In this document: positions 28,997-44,786 of the stretch, in pieces | Position numbering within the stretch: position 1 is the stretch's first letter | Layout of the letters: each line of letters opens with the position of its first letter | Origin: Roseobacter weihaiensis | Lineage (GTDB): Bacteria; Pseudomonadota; Alphaproteobacteria; Rhodobacterales; Rhodobacteraceae | Direction: 5' to 3' | Length of the DNA stretch: 64,000 bases | Assembly (NCBI RefSeq): GCF_020622345.1 | Contig: NZ_JACNMO010000004.1 | Coordinates: forward strand, 186,001-250,000 | Notes under the pieces: model-generated | What the model saw: the letters and a program-made list of their open reading frames with translations, nothing else | Told to the model about the DNA's origin: nothing | Databases searched by the model: none | Program-made: the position numbers and the translations under genes

Positions 28997-31195
28997 TTGC
29001 CCATCTGCCCCAAGGACGCTGCACGGCTGATCGCCGGTCAGCATGGCGACCCCTTCTCTGTCCTGGGCCTGCATGAGGTGGATGGCAAATGGCATATCCG
29101 CGCCTATGTGCCGGACGCGGACCGGATCGCGGCGGTGGATGCCAAGACCGGCCGTAACATTGCCAGCTTGACGGCGGTGGCAGGTGCGCCGGGGCTTTTC
29201 GAGGGCGTGGCTGCCCGGCGCAAGACCCGTTTCGCCTACCATCTGCGCGTCCAGCAGGGGTCGGCGCAGTGGAGCATGGATGACCCTTATCGCTTTGGCC
29301 CTGTCATGGGCGCGCTCGACGAGTACCTTTTGGGCGAGGGCCAGCATCGCAAGCTGTGGCGGGTGCTGGGCGCCCATGTGATGACCCATGAAGAGGTCGC
29401 GGGTACCCATTTCGCCCTTTGGGCGCCAAATGCCGCGCGCGTCTCGGTGGTGGGGGATTTCAACACCTGGGACGGGCGGCGCACCGTCATGCGGCGGCGC
29501 GGGCCCACCGGTGTGTGGGAGGTGTTTGTCCCCGGCGTCACCGAGGGTGCCGTCTACAAATACGAAATTCTCGACGCGCGTCATCGGCTGTTGCCGCATA
29601 AGGCCGACCCGGTGGGGTTCGGGGCCGAGCATCCGCCTCGCACGGGCTCGGTGGTGCGCGACCTCTCCCGATATCGCTGGCAGGACGACACCTGGATGAC
29701 CCGCCGCGCCGTCACCCAGCGGATAGATCAGCCGATCTCCATCTACGAGGTGCACCTCGGCTCCTGGCGGCGCGTGCCCAAAGAGGGCAACCGCCCGCTC
29801 AGCTACGAGGAGCTGGCGCGCGACCTGGTGGCCTATGTCAAAGACCTCGGGTTCACGCATATCGAGCTGATGCCGGTCTCGGAGTTTCCCTTTGACGGCT
29901 CCTGGGGGTATCAGCCGGTGGGGCTTTTCGCGCCGACCATTCGCCACGGTACCGCGGATGAATTTCGGGCGCTGGTCGAGGCATGCCATGCCGCTGAGAT
30001 CGGTGTGATCCTCGACTGGGTACCGGGTCATTTCCCCGAAGACCCGCATGGGCTGGGGCGGTTCGACGGCACCGCGCTTTACGAGCATGCCGACCGCAAG
30101 GAGGGGTTTCACCCGGACTGGAACACGCTGGTGTTCAACTACGGGCGGGCGGAAGTGTCGAATTACCTGACCGCCAATGCGCTTTACTGGTTGCAGGAGC
30201 ATCACGTGGACGGGCTGCGGGTCGATGCGGTGGCCTCCATGCTCTACCGGGATTATTCACGCAAGGACGGCGAGTGGGTGCCCAACAAGGACGGGGGTCG
30301 CGAGAACTACGAAGCGATTGCGTTCTTGCAACGCATGAACACCGAAGTCTACGGGGAGGTCCCCGGCATTATCACCGTGGCCGAGGAATCCACCGCCTTT
30401 CCCGGTGTGAGCGCGCCCGCGGATACCGGCGGGCTGGGCTTTGGTTTCAAGTGGAACATGGGCTGGATGAACGATACGCTCAGCTACATGGCCCAGGACC
30501 CGGTGCATCGCAAACATCACCACGCCAAGATGACCTTTGGGCTGCACTACGCCTTTTCAGAAAACTTCGTGCTGCCGCTCAGCCACGACGAGGTGGTGCA
30601 CGGCAAGGGCTCGCTGCTGGGCAAGATGCCGGGCGAGGGGGCGGATAAATTCGCCAACCTGCGGGCCTATTTCGGCTTCATGTGGGGGCATCCGGGCAAA
30701 AAGCTGCTCTTTATGGGCGGCGAGTTTGCACAGGGGGCGGAATGGAACCACGATGCAAGCCTCGACTGGCACTTGCTCGATCACCCGCTGCATGGCGGGG
30801 TGCAAAACCTGATCCGGGATCTCAACCGGCTCTACCGCGACTGTCCGGCGCTTTACGCTCGCGACACGGACCCCGGCGGCTTTGAGTGGGTGGCGCAGAA
30901 CAATGCCGACGACTCCGTGCTGGCCTGGGTCCGCTACGGTGCCGAGGGCGCGGCGCCTGTGCTGGTTGTCTCGAACTTCACGCCCGTGGCCCGTATGGAT
31001 CACCGCATTGGCGTGCCTGCACAAGGTCACTGGGTGGAACGGTTGAACACCAACGCCGACATCTACGGCGGGGACGGGCGTGGCAATCTGGGCGGCACGG
31101 ACAGTGAGGCCGTCGCCGCAGGCGGGAAATCACAGTCCGTCGCCCTGATGCTGCCGCCTTTGACGACCCTCTTTTTTGAACTGAAGAAGGACTAA
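28997..31195 (+). CDS. glgB: 1,4-alpha-glucan branching enzyme
   Basis: 732 residues from a TTG start. TTG 28997 lies 6 bp after AAGGAG (28985-28990) and gives the normal glgB N-terminus; there is no ATG in frame nearby, and the longer frame runs into glgP. Order: N1/CBM48 repeats, then the GH13 barrel with catalytic Asp in GLRVDAVASMLYRDY and Glu in TVAEESTAFPGV, and a C-terminal beta domain. It creates alpha-1,6 branches in glycogen. It starts 13 bp after glgP. Confidence 0.94.
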   Translation: MPICPKDAARLIAGQHGDPFSVLGLHEVDGKWHIRAYVPDADRIAAVDAKTGRNIASLTAVAGAPGLFEGVAARRKTRFAYHLRVQQGSAQWSMDDPYRFGPVMGALDEYLLGEGQHRKLWRVLGAHVMTHEEVAGTHFALWAPNAARVSVVGDFNTWDGRRTVMRRRGPTGVWEVFVPGVTEGAVYKYEILDARHRLLPHKADPVGFGAEHPPRTGSVVRDLSRYRWQDDTWMTRRAVTQRIDQPISIYEVHLGSWRRVPKEGNRPLSYEELARDLVAYVKDLGFTHIELMPVSEFPFDGSWGYQPVGLFAPTIRHGTADEFRALVEACHAAEIGVILDWVPGHFPEDPHGLGRFDGTALYEHADRKEGFHPDWNTLVFNYGRAEVSNYLTANALYWLQEHHVDGLRVDAVASMLYRDYSRKDGEWVPNKDGGRENYEAIAFLQRMNTEVYGEVPGIITVAEESTAFPGVSAPADTGGLGFGFKWNMGWMNDTLSYMAQDPVHRKHHHAKMTFGLHYAFSENFVLPLSHDEVVHGKGSLLGKMPGEGADKFANLRAYFGFMWGHPGKKLLFMGGEFAQGAEWNHDASLDWHLLDHPLHGGVQNLIRDLNRLYRDCPALYARDTDPGGFEWVAQNNADDSVLAWVRYGAEGAAPVLVVSNFTPVARMDHRIGVPAQGHWVERLNTNADIYGGDGRGNLGGTDSEAVAAGGKSQSVALMLPPLTTLFFELKKD

Positions 31196-31240
31196 AGAAC
31201 CGGATCACCGGATAAAAAGACGTAACGGGAGGACCATACC

Positions 31241-32500
31241 ATGAACCGAAAATCGCAAAGGCTGGCGCAACAGACCATGGCATTCGTATTGGCGGGCGGT
31301 CGCGGCAGCCGACTTTACGAGCTGACGGACAGGCGGGCCAAGCCCGCGATGTATTTTGGCGGCAAAAGCCGGATCATCGACTTTCCTCTGTCCAATGCGG
31401 TCAACTCCGGTATCCGCCGCATCGGTGTGGCCACGCAGTACAAGGCGCACTCGCTGATCCGGCACCTGCAAAGGGGGTGGAGCTTTTTTCGCGCCGAACG
31501 CAACGAGTCGCTCGATATTCTGCCGGCCTCTCAGCAGATGAACGACGAAAACTGGTACAAGGGCACGGCCGATGCGGTGGCCCAGAACAAGGATATCATC
31601 GAAGGCTACGGTCCCAAATACATCGTCATTCTGGCAGGCGATCATATCTACAAGCAGGACTATTCGCTGATGATAAAACACCACGTGGAAAGCGGGGCGG
31701 ATGTGACCGTCGGTTGCATCGAGGTGCCGCGGATGGAAGCTTGCGGCTTTGGGGTCATGGCGGTCGATACCAAAGACCGGATTCTGGAATTTGTCGAAAA
31801 GCCGCAGGATCCGCCCGCCATGCCCAACGATCCCGACCGGGCACTGGCCAGCATGGGCATTTATGTCTTTAAGACGGAATATCTCTTTAAGATCATGGCG
31901 GAATGTGCGGCCAATCCGGGGTATACCCACGATTTCGGCAGCGATGTGATCCCGCAGATCGTGCGCGAAGGCAAAGCCGTCGCCCATCCCTTCAGCCGCT
32001 CCTGCGTGCGCACCGTGAATGAAGAGGTCCCCTATTGGCGCGATGTGGGCACGGTGGATGCTTTTTGGCAGGCCAACATCGATCTCACGGATTTTCATCC
32101 CGAACTGGATCTCTATGACACCGAGTGGCCGATCTGGACCTATTCCGAACTGACGGCACCGGCCAAGTTCATTCACAACGAAGAAGGGCGGCGCGGATCC
32201 GCGGTCTCCTCGATGGTGTCGGGCGGCTGCATCGTCTCGGGCTCCAGTCTGGAGCAATGTTTGCTCTTTACCGGGGTACGCACCCATTCCTTTTCGCAGC
32301 TTCAGGGGGTTGTGGCGATGCCTTATGCCGAGATCAACCGCAATGCACGGCTGACCAATGTGGTGGTTGACCGGGGGGTGTGCATTCCGCAGGGCCTCGT
32401 GGTGGGGGAGGACGCGGCGCTGGACGCCAAGCGGTTTCGACGCACAGACAATGGGATTTGTCTGATCACGCAACCGATGATCGACAGGCTGGATCTCTGA
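31241..32500 (+). CDS. glgC: Glucose-1-phosphate adenylyltransferase
   Basis: 419 residues. It makes ADP-glucose, the committed step of glycogen synthesis. The nucleotidyltransferase motif is [19 protein letters not shown]. The substrate-site motifs are [16 protein letters not shown] and FVEKP. The C-terminal left-handed helix domain is present. It is allosterically controlled in all studied bacteria; in alphaproteobacteria fructose-6-phosphate and pyruvate are typical activators. It follows glgB after 45 bp. Confidence 0.95.
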   Translation: MNRKSQRLAQQTMAFVLAGGRGSRLYELTDRRAKPAMYFGGKSRIIDFPLSNAVNSGIRRIGVATQYKAHSLIRHLQRGWSFFRAERNESLDILPASQQMNDENWYKGTADAVAQNKDIIEGYGPKYIVILAGDHIYKQDYSLMIKHHVESGADVTVGCIEVPRMEACGFGVMAVDTKDRILEFVEKPQDPPAMPNDPDRALASMGIYVFKTEYLFKIMAECAANPGYTHDFGSDVIPQIVREGKAVAHPFSRSCVRTVNEEVPYWRDVGTVDAFWQANIDLTDFHPELDLYDTEWPIWTYSELTAPAKFIHNEEGRRGSAVSSMVSGGCIVSGSSLEQCLLFTGVRTHSFSQLQGVVAMPYAEINRNARLTNVVVDRGVCIPQGLVVGEDAALDAKRFRRTDNGICLITQPMIDRLDL

Positions 32501-32501
32501 C

Positions 32502-33941
32502 GTGAACGTGCTCTTTGTTGCGTCCGAATGCGCGCCCTTTGTCAAAACCGGGGGCTTGGCCGACGTGATCGGCGCTGTGCCCAAGGCATTGGCCCCGCTT
32601 GGGGTGGGGACACGCGTGATGATGCCGCTCTATCCCGCCCTGCAGAAGGCCGCCCGCGCCGGGACCTCCGTCTGGCGGGCGAAAGACCTGCACGGCGGGC
32701 ACGCGCAACTGATCTCGCTGACCCTTGAAGGCATTGATCTTTTGTTGCTGGACGCCCCGCATCTTTTCGATCGCGCGGGGAATATCTATCTTGACGCAGA
32801 CGGCAAGGATTGGGCGGACAATGCGCAGCGCTTCGGCGCGCTGGCTAGGGCGGCGGCGGATGTGGCCACGGGCGGGATCGACGGCTGGCGACCCGATGTC
32901 GTGCACGCCCATGACTGGCAGGCCGGGCTGGTGCCCGCCTATCTGCATCAGATGCAAAAGCCGGTGCCCGCTTCCGTGCTCACGATCCACAACATTGCCT
33001 TTCAGGGGCTCTTTTCTGCGGAGCTGATGAAACCACTGGGGTTGCAAGCAACGCTCTATGTCCCTGACGGGCTGGAGTATTATGGCAACATCGGGTTTTT
33101 GAAGGGTGGGATTGCCTATGCCGACAAGATCACAACTGTTAGCCCGACCTATGCGCGCGAAATCATGCAACCTGCCTTCGGGATGGGGCTGGAAGGGGTG
33201 CTGCGCGCGCGTCAAAGAGATGTCTGCGGCATTCTCAACGGCATTGACACAGAGGTCTGGAACCCAGAAAACGATGCATATCTGGCCCAAGCCTATTCAG
33301 CAAAACGTCTGAAGGCAAAAGAGAAAAACCGCCAGGCGGTTTTGCAGCGCTTTGGGCTGGAGCCTGCCAGGAATGCACCGCTCTTTTGTGTGATCAGCCG
33401 GCTTACCACGCAAAAAGGTGTTGATCTGCTGCTTGAGGTGCTGCCCGATCTGGTCGGACGTGGGGCGCGGCTGGCCGTGTTGGGGACGGGTGACCGCGAC
33501 CTGGAGGCGGAGTATATCGCTGCCGCCCACCGCTTTCCCGGTGCCGTAGGGGTGCTCATCGGCTATGACGAGCCACTGTCGCATCTGATGCAGGGCGGCA
33601 GTGACGCGATCCTGATCCCCTCGCGGTTTGAACCTTGCGGGCTCACGCAGCTTTACGGTCTGCGCTATGGCACCCTGCCGGTTGTGGCCCGGACAGGGGG
33701 CCTGGCCGATACGGTGATTGATGCCAATGAGGCCGCGATTGCGGTAAACTGTGCCACCGGCGTGCAGTTCGCGCCGGTCACGGCGCCCGCTCTGGCACAG
33801 GCCATCCACCGGACCTGCGATCTTTTCATGCAGCCGAAAATCTGGGCAGGTATGATGCGCCGGGCCATGCGTCACCCGGTGGATTGGGAAACCTCCTCTC
33901 GGGCCTATCACGCCATATACAGCGAACTGGCGAACGGTTAA
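32502..33941 (+). CDS. glgA: Glycogen synthase (ADP-glucose dependent)
   Basis: A 479-residue GT5 enzyme that extends glycogen chains from ADP-glucose. It starts at GTG 32502, one base after the glgC stop. The KTGGLADV motif near residue 15 binds ADP-glucose, the C-terminal GT-B domain carries ISRLTTQKGVD, and the acceptor/donor site is PSRFEPCGLTQLYG. The length is normal. Confidence 0.95.
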   Translation: MNVLFVASECAPFVKTGGLADVIGAVPKALAPLGVGTRVMMPLYPALQKAARAGTSVWRAKDLHGGHAQLISLTLEGIDLLLLDAPHLFDRAGNIYLDADGKDWADNAQRFGALARAAADVATGGIDGWRPDVVHAHDWQAGLVPAYLHQMQKPVPASVLTIHNIAFQGLFSAELMKPLGLQATLYVPDGLEYYGNIGFLKGGIAYADKITTVSPTYAREIMQPAFGMGLEGVLRARQRDVCGILNGIDTEVWNPENDAYLAQAYSAKRLKAKEKNRQAVLQRFGLEPARNAPLFCVISRLTTQKGVDLLLEVLPDLVGRGARLAVLGTGDRDLEAEYIAAAHRFPGAVGVLIGYDEPLSHLMQGGSDAILIPSRFEPCGLTQLYGLRYGTLPVVARTGGLADTVIDANEAAIAVNCATGVQFAPVTAPALAQAIHRTCDLFMQPKIWAGMMRRAMRHPVDWETSSRAYHAIYSELANG

Positions 33942-33949
33942 GACGGCGC

Positions 33950-36042
33950 ATGGACTATCGCGTCACAGCTGGAAGCCCGGTACGGATGGGGGCCCACCAT
34001 GATGGGGAGGGCACGAATTTCGCTGTGTTTTCCGCGCATGCCACCAAAATGGACCTGTGTCTCTTTTCCGGTGATGGGTTGACGGAGACGGCCCGGATCA
34101 GCCTGCCGGAGCGTACCGGCGATATCTGGCATGGCCATGTGGCGGGCCTGTCTCCCGGCACCGTTTATGGATACCGCGCACATGGGGCATATGATCCTGA
34201 GCGTGGGCACCGCTTTAACGCCAATAAGCTGCTTTTGGATCCCTATACGCGCCTGCTGAAGGGGCAGTTCACTGATCACCCCGCGACGCTGGGATACGAG
34301 GCGCGCGCCGCGACAGAAGACCTGTCTTTTGATCCGCGGGATTCCGCGCCCCATGTGGCCAAATCGGTGGTGCACGATCCCGCGCTCTTTCCAACCGGCG
34401 TGGCCCGACCGGGGACCGCCTGGGAGGACACGCTGATCTACGAGGCCCATGTCAAAGGGCTCACGCAGCAAAACCCCGGCATCCCCGCGCCGTTGCGGGG
34501 CACCTACGAGGGGCTGGCCACGGAGCCGATGCTGGAGCATCTTCACCGGCTGGGGGTGAGCGCGATCGAGCTGATGCCTGTGCATGCCTTTCTGGATGAC
34601 GGGTTCCTGCTCAAACGGGGCCTCACGAATTTCTGGGGGTACAATACGGTCGGCTTTTTTACGCCGGAGCCGCGCTATTTCGGGCCCCGCGGCCTTGCGG
34701 GGTTTCGCGACATGGTGCGCCGCTTTCATACCGCCGGGATCGAGGTCATCCTGGATGTGGTTTATAACCACACCGCCGAAGGCGATCAGCGCGGACCGAC
34801 CTTGAGCTTTCGGGGGTTGGACAATGCGTCTTACTACAGGCTCCTGCAAGGTAGGCCGCGCTACTATGTGAACGATACCGGCACCGGCAATACGGTGAAT
34901 GTGGCGCATCCGAATGTAATGCGTCTGGTGCTCGACAGCCTGCGGTTCTGGGTTGAGTGCATGGGGGTTGACGGCTTCCGCTTCGATCTGGCCACGACGC
35001 TCGGGCGGGAGCAGAGCGGCTTTGCGCCGGGGGGTGGTTTCTTTGATGCGCTGCGCCAGGACCCGGTGCTGGCAGGCGTGAAGCTGATTGCAGAGCCGTG
35101 GGACCTCGGTCCGGGGGGCTATCGTCTGGGAGAGTTCCCACCGGAATTTGCCGAATGGAACGACGCCTACCGCGATACGGTGCGGCGGTTCTGGAAGGGC
35201 GAGGCGCATAGTGCCCAGGAGCTTGGCGCGCGCCTTCTGGGATCGGCGGGAGAGTTCGACCGCGCCGGGCGCCGGGCGTGGTCGTCGGTGAATTTCCTGG
35301 CGGCGCACGACGGGTTCACTCTGGCGGATGTGACCGCCTATACGCAACGCCACAACGCGGCCAATCTTGAGAACAACCAGGATGGGCACCACAGCAACCA
35401 TTCCGACAACTGCGGGGTGGAAGGGCCCACGACCGATCCTGCCATTCTTGCCCGGCGGCGGCGCAGGCAGCGTAATATGCTGGCGACGCTGTTTCTGTCG
35501 CAGGGCACGCCGATGCTGCTGGCCGGGGATGAGATGGGCAATTCGCAATCCGGTAACAATAATGCCTATTGTCAGGACAGCCCCATCGCCTGGGTCGATT
35601 GGGACGCGGACCACAGCGGGTTGAAGGGGTTTGTGGCGCATCTGTCGGCCTTTCGGCGTGCACACCCGGCCCTGCGGCAATCGAGGTTCTTGCATGGCGG
35701 GGTGCGCCCTGCGGATGGGTTGCGGGATGTTGAGTGGGTGGACTTTGCCGGCACGGCGCTGAACTGGCGCGATCCAGGGTTGTCGTCACTTTGCGTGCTC
35801 TACCGCTGTTCTGCCGAGGCGCCGCTGGCGGCAGATCGGGAGGACAGCGTCTTTGTGATCTTCAACCGGGCCGCAGAGCCCGCGCCTGTGGTCCTGCCTG
35901 TGCCGCCGGAGGGGTGGAAGTGGATGGTGGGCCTCGACACCACGGCGGACATACAAGAGCCAAAGCTCATCACCGGAACCCACGTCGATGTCGAGAGCGA
36001 AGCCGTGATGGCGTTGTTTCTGGTGGATACAGGGCCCCCGTC

Positions 36043-36046
<4 letters not shown>
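33950..36046 (+). CDS. glgX: Glycogen debranching enzyme (isoamylase type)
   Basis: A 698-residue GH13 enzyme that removes alpha-1,6 branches left by GlgP. It has an N-terminal CBM48-like domain (GTNFAVFSAHA). The catalytic Asp is in GVDGFRFDLATTL, the Glu in LIAEPWDLGPGGY, and the transition-state Asp region in NFLAAHDGFTLAD. The start at 33950 lies 8 bp after the glgA stop; the longer frame from 33884 overlaps glgA. Its stop overlaps malQ (ATGA). Confidence 0.93.
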
Positions 36047-41570
<5,524 letters not shown>

Positions 41571-41574
<4 letters not shown>

Positions 41575-42431
41575 ATCAGGACCCTTGGTTCGGGCAGGCC
41601 GCGCGCGACGTCTTCGATAACGAAGGTTGCCCCCTGGCCGGGGGTGCCCGTGAGGACGTCTTCGGGCAAGCCGTCGGCGGCGGAGGTCACATAGAGGGTC
41701 GAGAGCTCCGCACCCCCGAAAGCGGGACAGGTGACCTGCTTTGCAGGCAGGGACAGCGCCCGCTGGAAAACGCCCTCACGGCTGTAGGCCGCCACCCGAG
41801 CAGCGCCCCACTGCGCGACCCACAGCGTGCCATCGGCGTCGACAACCGCCCCATCCGGGTTCAATCCCTCGGCGGCCAGATCCACAAAAACGCGAGGCTT
41901 GCCCGCGGGCCAACCGTTGCGGTCCAGCGCGACTTTCATGATGTGTTGCGTCGGGGTATCCGCGAAATAGGCCGCGGACCGGTCGGGCGCAAAGCAGATC
42001 GCGTTGGGGATGGTGATCCGGTCAAAGAGCGTGCGCAGCGCCCCCTGATGGTAGCGGTAAATCGCCCCGGCCTCCGGTGCGCCATCCCGTCCCATGGTGC
42101 CGATCCAGAAACCGCCCCAGGGGTCGGCCCGGCCATCGTTGGACCGGGTGGCGCTGTTGCTCTGTTCCAGAGGGCAGAGCCGGGCGCGCGCACCGCTCGC
42201 CAAATCAAAGCGCCACAGGCCCGTTGCCGACGCAATCAGCAGCGTGGCCTCATCAATCCACCCGGCGGCGGAGACAGGCTCCTCAAAGCGCCACTCGGAG
42301 GGGCCATCGGACCCCGCCGTCAGTAGCTTTCCTTCGGTAATATCAAACCAGAACAACTGCTTGCGTTCAGGATGCCAAAGCGGCCCTTCGCCAAGGGTGC
42401 AGGGCCGCGGATCGAAAATCTGCGCGGTCAT
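41571..42431 (-). CDS. SMP-30/gluconolactonase-family sugar lactonase
   Basis: A 286-residue six-bladed beta-propeller. It begins LGEGPLWHPER with the metal-binding Glu, and carries RSNDGRADPWGGFWIGTMG and LNPDGAVVDADGTLWVAQWG. In this operon it should open the galactonolactone made by the dehydrogenase. Arabino- or gluconolactonase are alternatives by family alone. It is coupled on both sides by 4-bp overlaps. Confidence 0.85.
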
Positions 42432-43033
42432 GCACAGGCTGCCCGGTAGGCCTTTACGATGGTGCGCGCGCGAGCGGCGACCTCCTCCGCGCTCAGGCCG
42501 GGTTTATAGAGTGCCGTGCCAAGGCCGAACCCGTCGGCGCTGGCGCTGATCCAGTCCGCGAAGTTCTCGGGCCCCGCGCCGCCCACGGCATAGACCTGCG
42601 TGCCTTCTGGCAGGATGGCCCGCATCGCCGACAGCCCCGAGGGCCCGGCCATTGTGCCGGGAAAGAGCTTTAACCCATCGGCTCCGGCTTCCAGCGCGGC
42701 AAGGGCTTCGGTGGGCGTAAAGACCCCCGGCCAGCTTTGCATCGCGCGGTTCTTGGTCGCGGCGATCACTTCCGGATTGCAGTTGGGCGAGACAATCAGC
42801 CTGCCCCCCGCATCGGCCACCGCGGCCACCTCATCGGGGCTCAGCACCGTGCCCGCGCCAATCAGCGCATCGCCGCCAAAGGCCTGCACCAGCCGCGCGA
42901 TACTGTCGAGCGGATCGGGCGAGTTCAGGGGCACCTCGATCATGGTAATGCCCGCCGCGATCAGCGCAGTGCCAATGGCGGGGGCTTCGTCGGGGGTGAT
43001 GCCCCGCAAAATCGCAATCAGGGGAAGGGTCAT
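42428..43033 (-). CDS. dgoA: 2-dehydro-3-deoxy-6-phosphogalactonate aldolase
   Basis: 201 residues, the same fold as Eda. The catalytic Glu is in MIEVPLNSP and the Schiff-base Lys in LKLFPGTMAGP; ILRGITPDEA is the family's N-terminus. It cleaves KDPGal to pyruvate and glyceraldehyde-3-phosphate. The start at 43033 overlaps the dgoK stop by 4 bp; the frame continues upstream through dgoK and those longer starts are rejected. Confidence 0.9.
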   Translation of the reverse strand: MTLPLIAILRGITPDEAPAIGTALIAAGITMIEVPLNSPDPLDSIARLVQAFGGDALIGAGTVLSPDEVAAVADAGGRLIVSPNCNPEVIAATKNRAMQSWPGVFTPTEALAALEAGADGLKLFPGTMAGPSGLSAMRAILPEGTQVYAVGGAGPENFADWISASADGFGLGTALYKPGLSAEEVAARARTIVKAYRAACA

Positions 43034-43935
43034 AACATTGCTTTCAAGGAACGATGGGCCGCAGTCAAGCCTGCGAGTGTTGCGCGTTCGGTATCGACCA
43101 GCATGGCGGACACACCTTGCGCGGAGAGGGCGGATTGATAGGCCCGCGCCTGCGTGCCCGTCCCAAGGATGGCCACCTGCTGGCCCAGCCAATAGGCCCG
43201 TGCTGCGGCCAGTTCCGCGCCGATCAGATATCCCGACAGGGCCGCGCGGGTGGCCCCTGCGCCGCGCTGGTCCAGCAGATCCCCCGCGCGCAGGGAAAAG
43301 AGACGGGCAGCAAGCCTTTCCGGTCTGCTGATCGCGTCTGAGACAGCAGCATCGAAGGCGGCAGCCTCCCATCCCGCACCCGCAACAGAGTGGCGCAACA
43401 CCGAGGCGGTGCTCAGGAGGGCAAACATCTCGCCGGTCATGAAGGTCTGAAAGCTCACGACCTCTCCGGCGCTGAGAAGCGCCCATTTCGTATGGGTGCC
43501 GGGCAGACAGAGCACGCCGTCCCAACCGGGGTTGAGCGCCAGGAAACCGGCGATCTGCGTCTCCTCGCCGCGCATCACATCGGCGGGCGCGTGCTGTGCC
43601 AGCCCCGACACGACGTAGACCTTGAGCCCACTCCGCGCGGGCGCGCGGGTCAGGCCTTCCGACAAGGGCGTGCAGGGAACGTTTCGGTAGGGCGCTTCAA
43701 CCCAGCCCTGCCGCGAGCCGACCATACCGCAGGCCACCACCGGCCCTGCGCCTTGTACCTGCCAGTCTCCGATCAGGCGGCGGAGCGCCGGCTCGAACCC
43801 GTCGCGGGTCAGCGTGGCCATCCCCTCATCGGAGCGGGCGCGCGCCAGCACCGTGGCCCCCCGCATGGCGAAGGCCCGCAGGTTGGAGATGCCCCAGTCC
43901 ACTGCAATCCAGTCAGGTGTGATCTGATCGGTCAT
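43030..43935 (-). CDS. dgoK: 2-dehydro-3-deoxygalactonokinase
   Basis: 301 residues of the DgoK family. The nucleotide-binding N-terminus is AVDWGISNLRAF, with GMVGSRQGWVEAPY, RGEETQIAGF and PGTHTKWALL. It phosphorylates KDGal before the aldolase step. It lies between the dehydrogenase and aldolase genes of the same pathway. Confidence 0.92.
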   Translation of the reverse strand: MTDQITPDWIAVDWGISNLRAFAMRGATVLARARSDEGMATLTRDGFEPALRRLIGDWQVQGAGPVVACGMVGSRQGWVEAPYRNVPCTPLSEGLTRAPARSGLKVYVVSGLAQHAPADVMRGEETQIAGFLALNPGWDGVLCLPGTHTKWALLSAGEVVSFQTFMTGEMFALLSTASVLRHSVAGAGWEAAAFDAAVSDAISRPERLAARLFSLRAGDLLDQRGAGATRAALSGYLIGAELAAARAYWLGQQVAILGTGTQARAYQSALSAQGVSAMLVDTERATLAGLTAAHRSLKAML

Positions 43936-43942
43936 GCCGCGG

Positions 43943-44713
43943 TCATCCTGTCGTCACGACACCGCCGTCAACCACCAGGCACTGCCCGGTCATCATGCGG
44001 CTGGTCTTGGAGGCCAGAAACAGGACCGCATCAACAATGTCCTGTGGTTCCAGGTGCGTTTTGAGGCATTGCCGTTCAAGATGGGCCGCCAAATCTTCCG
44101 GCGTGGCCCATTGATCGAGCTGCTTTTGTGTCAGCACCCACCCCGGTGCCAATGCGTTGACGCGGATGCCATCCGGGCCCAATTCGCGCGCAAGGCTGCG
44201 GGTCATGGCGGTGATGCCGCCGTTGGCAGCCGTATAGGCAGGGTAACCTGCGTTGCCCATCATGTAGCTGATCGAGCTGAAATTGATGATCGATCCCGTG
44301 CCGCGTTGGATCATGGCGGGGGCCACGGCCTGGGCCGCGAAGAAATAGGCCTTGAGGTTGATTTCCAGCAGCGCATCCCACTCTTCTGGCGTGGTTTCCA
44401 GCCAATTGTGCCGCGTGTCATTGGCAGCGTTGGACACCAGGGTGTCGATGGGCCCGTGGGCCGCTTCGGCGACGGCGATGGTTGCGCGCAGCTTGTCGGT
44501 GTCGGTGATGTCACCTTGTAGAAACAGCGGCGCACGACCGTGCTTTTCCGCCATTTCATCGACAAATGCACGGGCGTCAGAGCGGCCTATGAAGGCCACG
44601 TTTGCCCCCTGGGCGAGAAACCCGTCCGTGAGGTCCGCGCCGATGCCTGAGCCGCCGCCGGTGATGTAAATCGAGGCGTCCCTGAGATCGTGGAAGGTTG
44701 CGGTCGGGGTCAT
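43943..44713 (-). CDS. SDR-family dehydrogenase, probable galactose 1-dehydrogenase
   Basis: 256 residues with a classical SDR layout: TGGGSGIG (18-25), SNAAND (94-99), the serine region NFSSISY (144-150) and Tyr160. The residue four after Tyr160 is Asn164 (YTAAN), not the lysine of YxxxK; the codon reads AAC on the coding strand, so it is not an ambiguity. In context it should oxidise galactose to galactonolactone with NAD. The start at 44713 follows GGAGAG. The pathway role is inferred from the operon; the missing lysine makes activity less certain. Confidence 0.75.
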   Translation of the reverse strand: MTPTATFHDLRDASIYITGGGSGIGADLTDGFLAQGANVAFIGRSDARAFVDEMAEKHGRAPLFLQGDITDTDKLRATIAVAEAAHGPIDTLVSNAANDTRHNWLETTPEEWDALLEINLKAYFFAAQAVAPAMIQRGTGSIINFSSISYMMGNAGYPAYTAANGGITAMTRSLARELGPDGIRVNALAPGWVLTQKQLDQWATPEDLAAHLERQCLKTHLEPQDIVDAVLFLASKTSRMMTGQCLVVDGGVVTTG

Positions 44714-44786
44714 GATAAACTCTCCAAAAGAGGGGTCGATGCGCGCGTCCCTGACGCCGGCGACTTGAGATATGGTGCCGCGGGTC

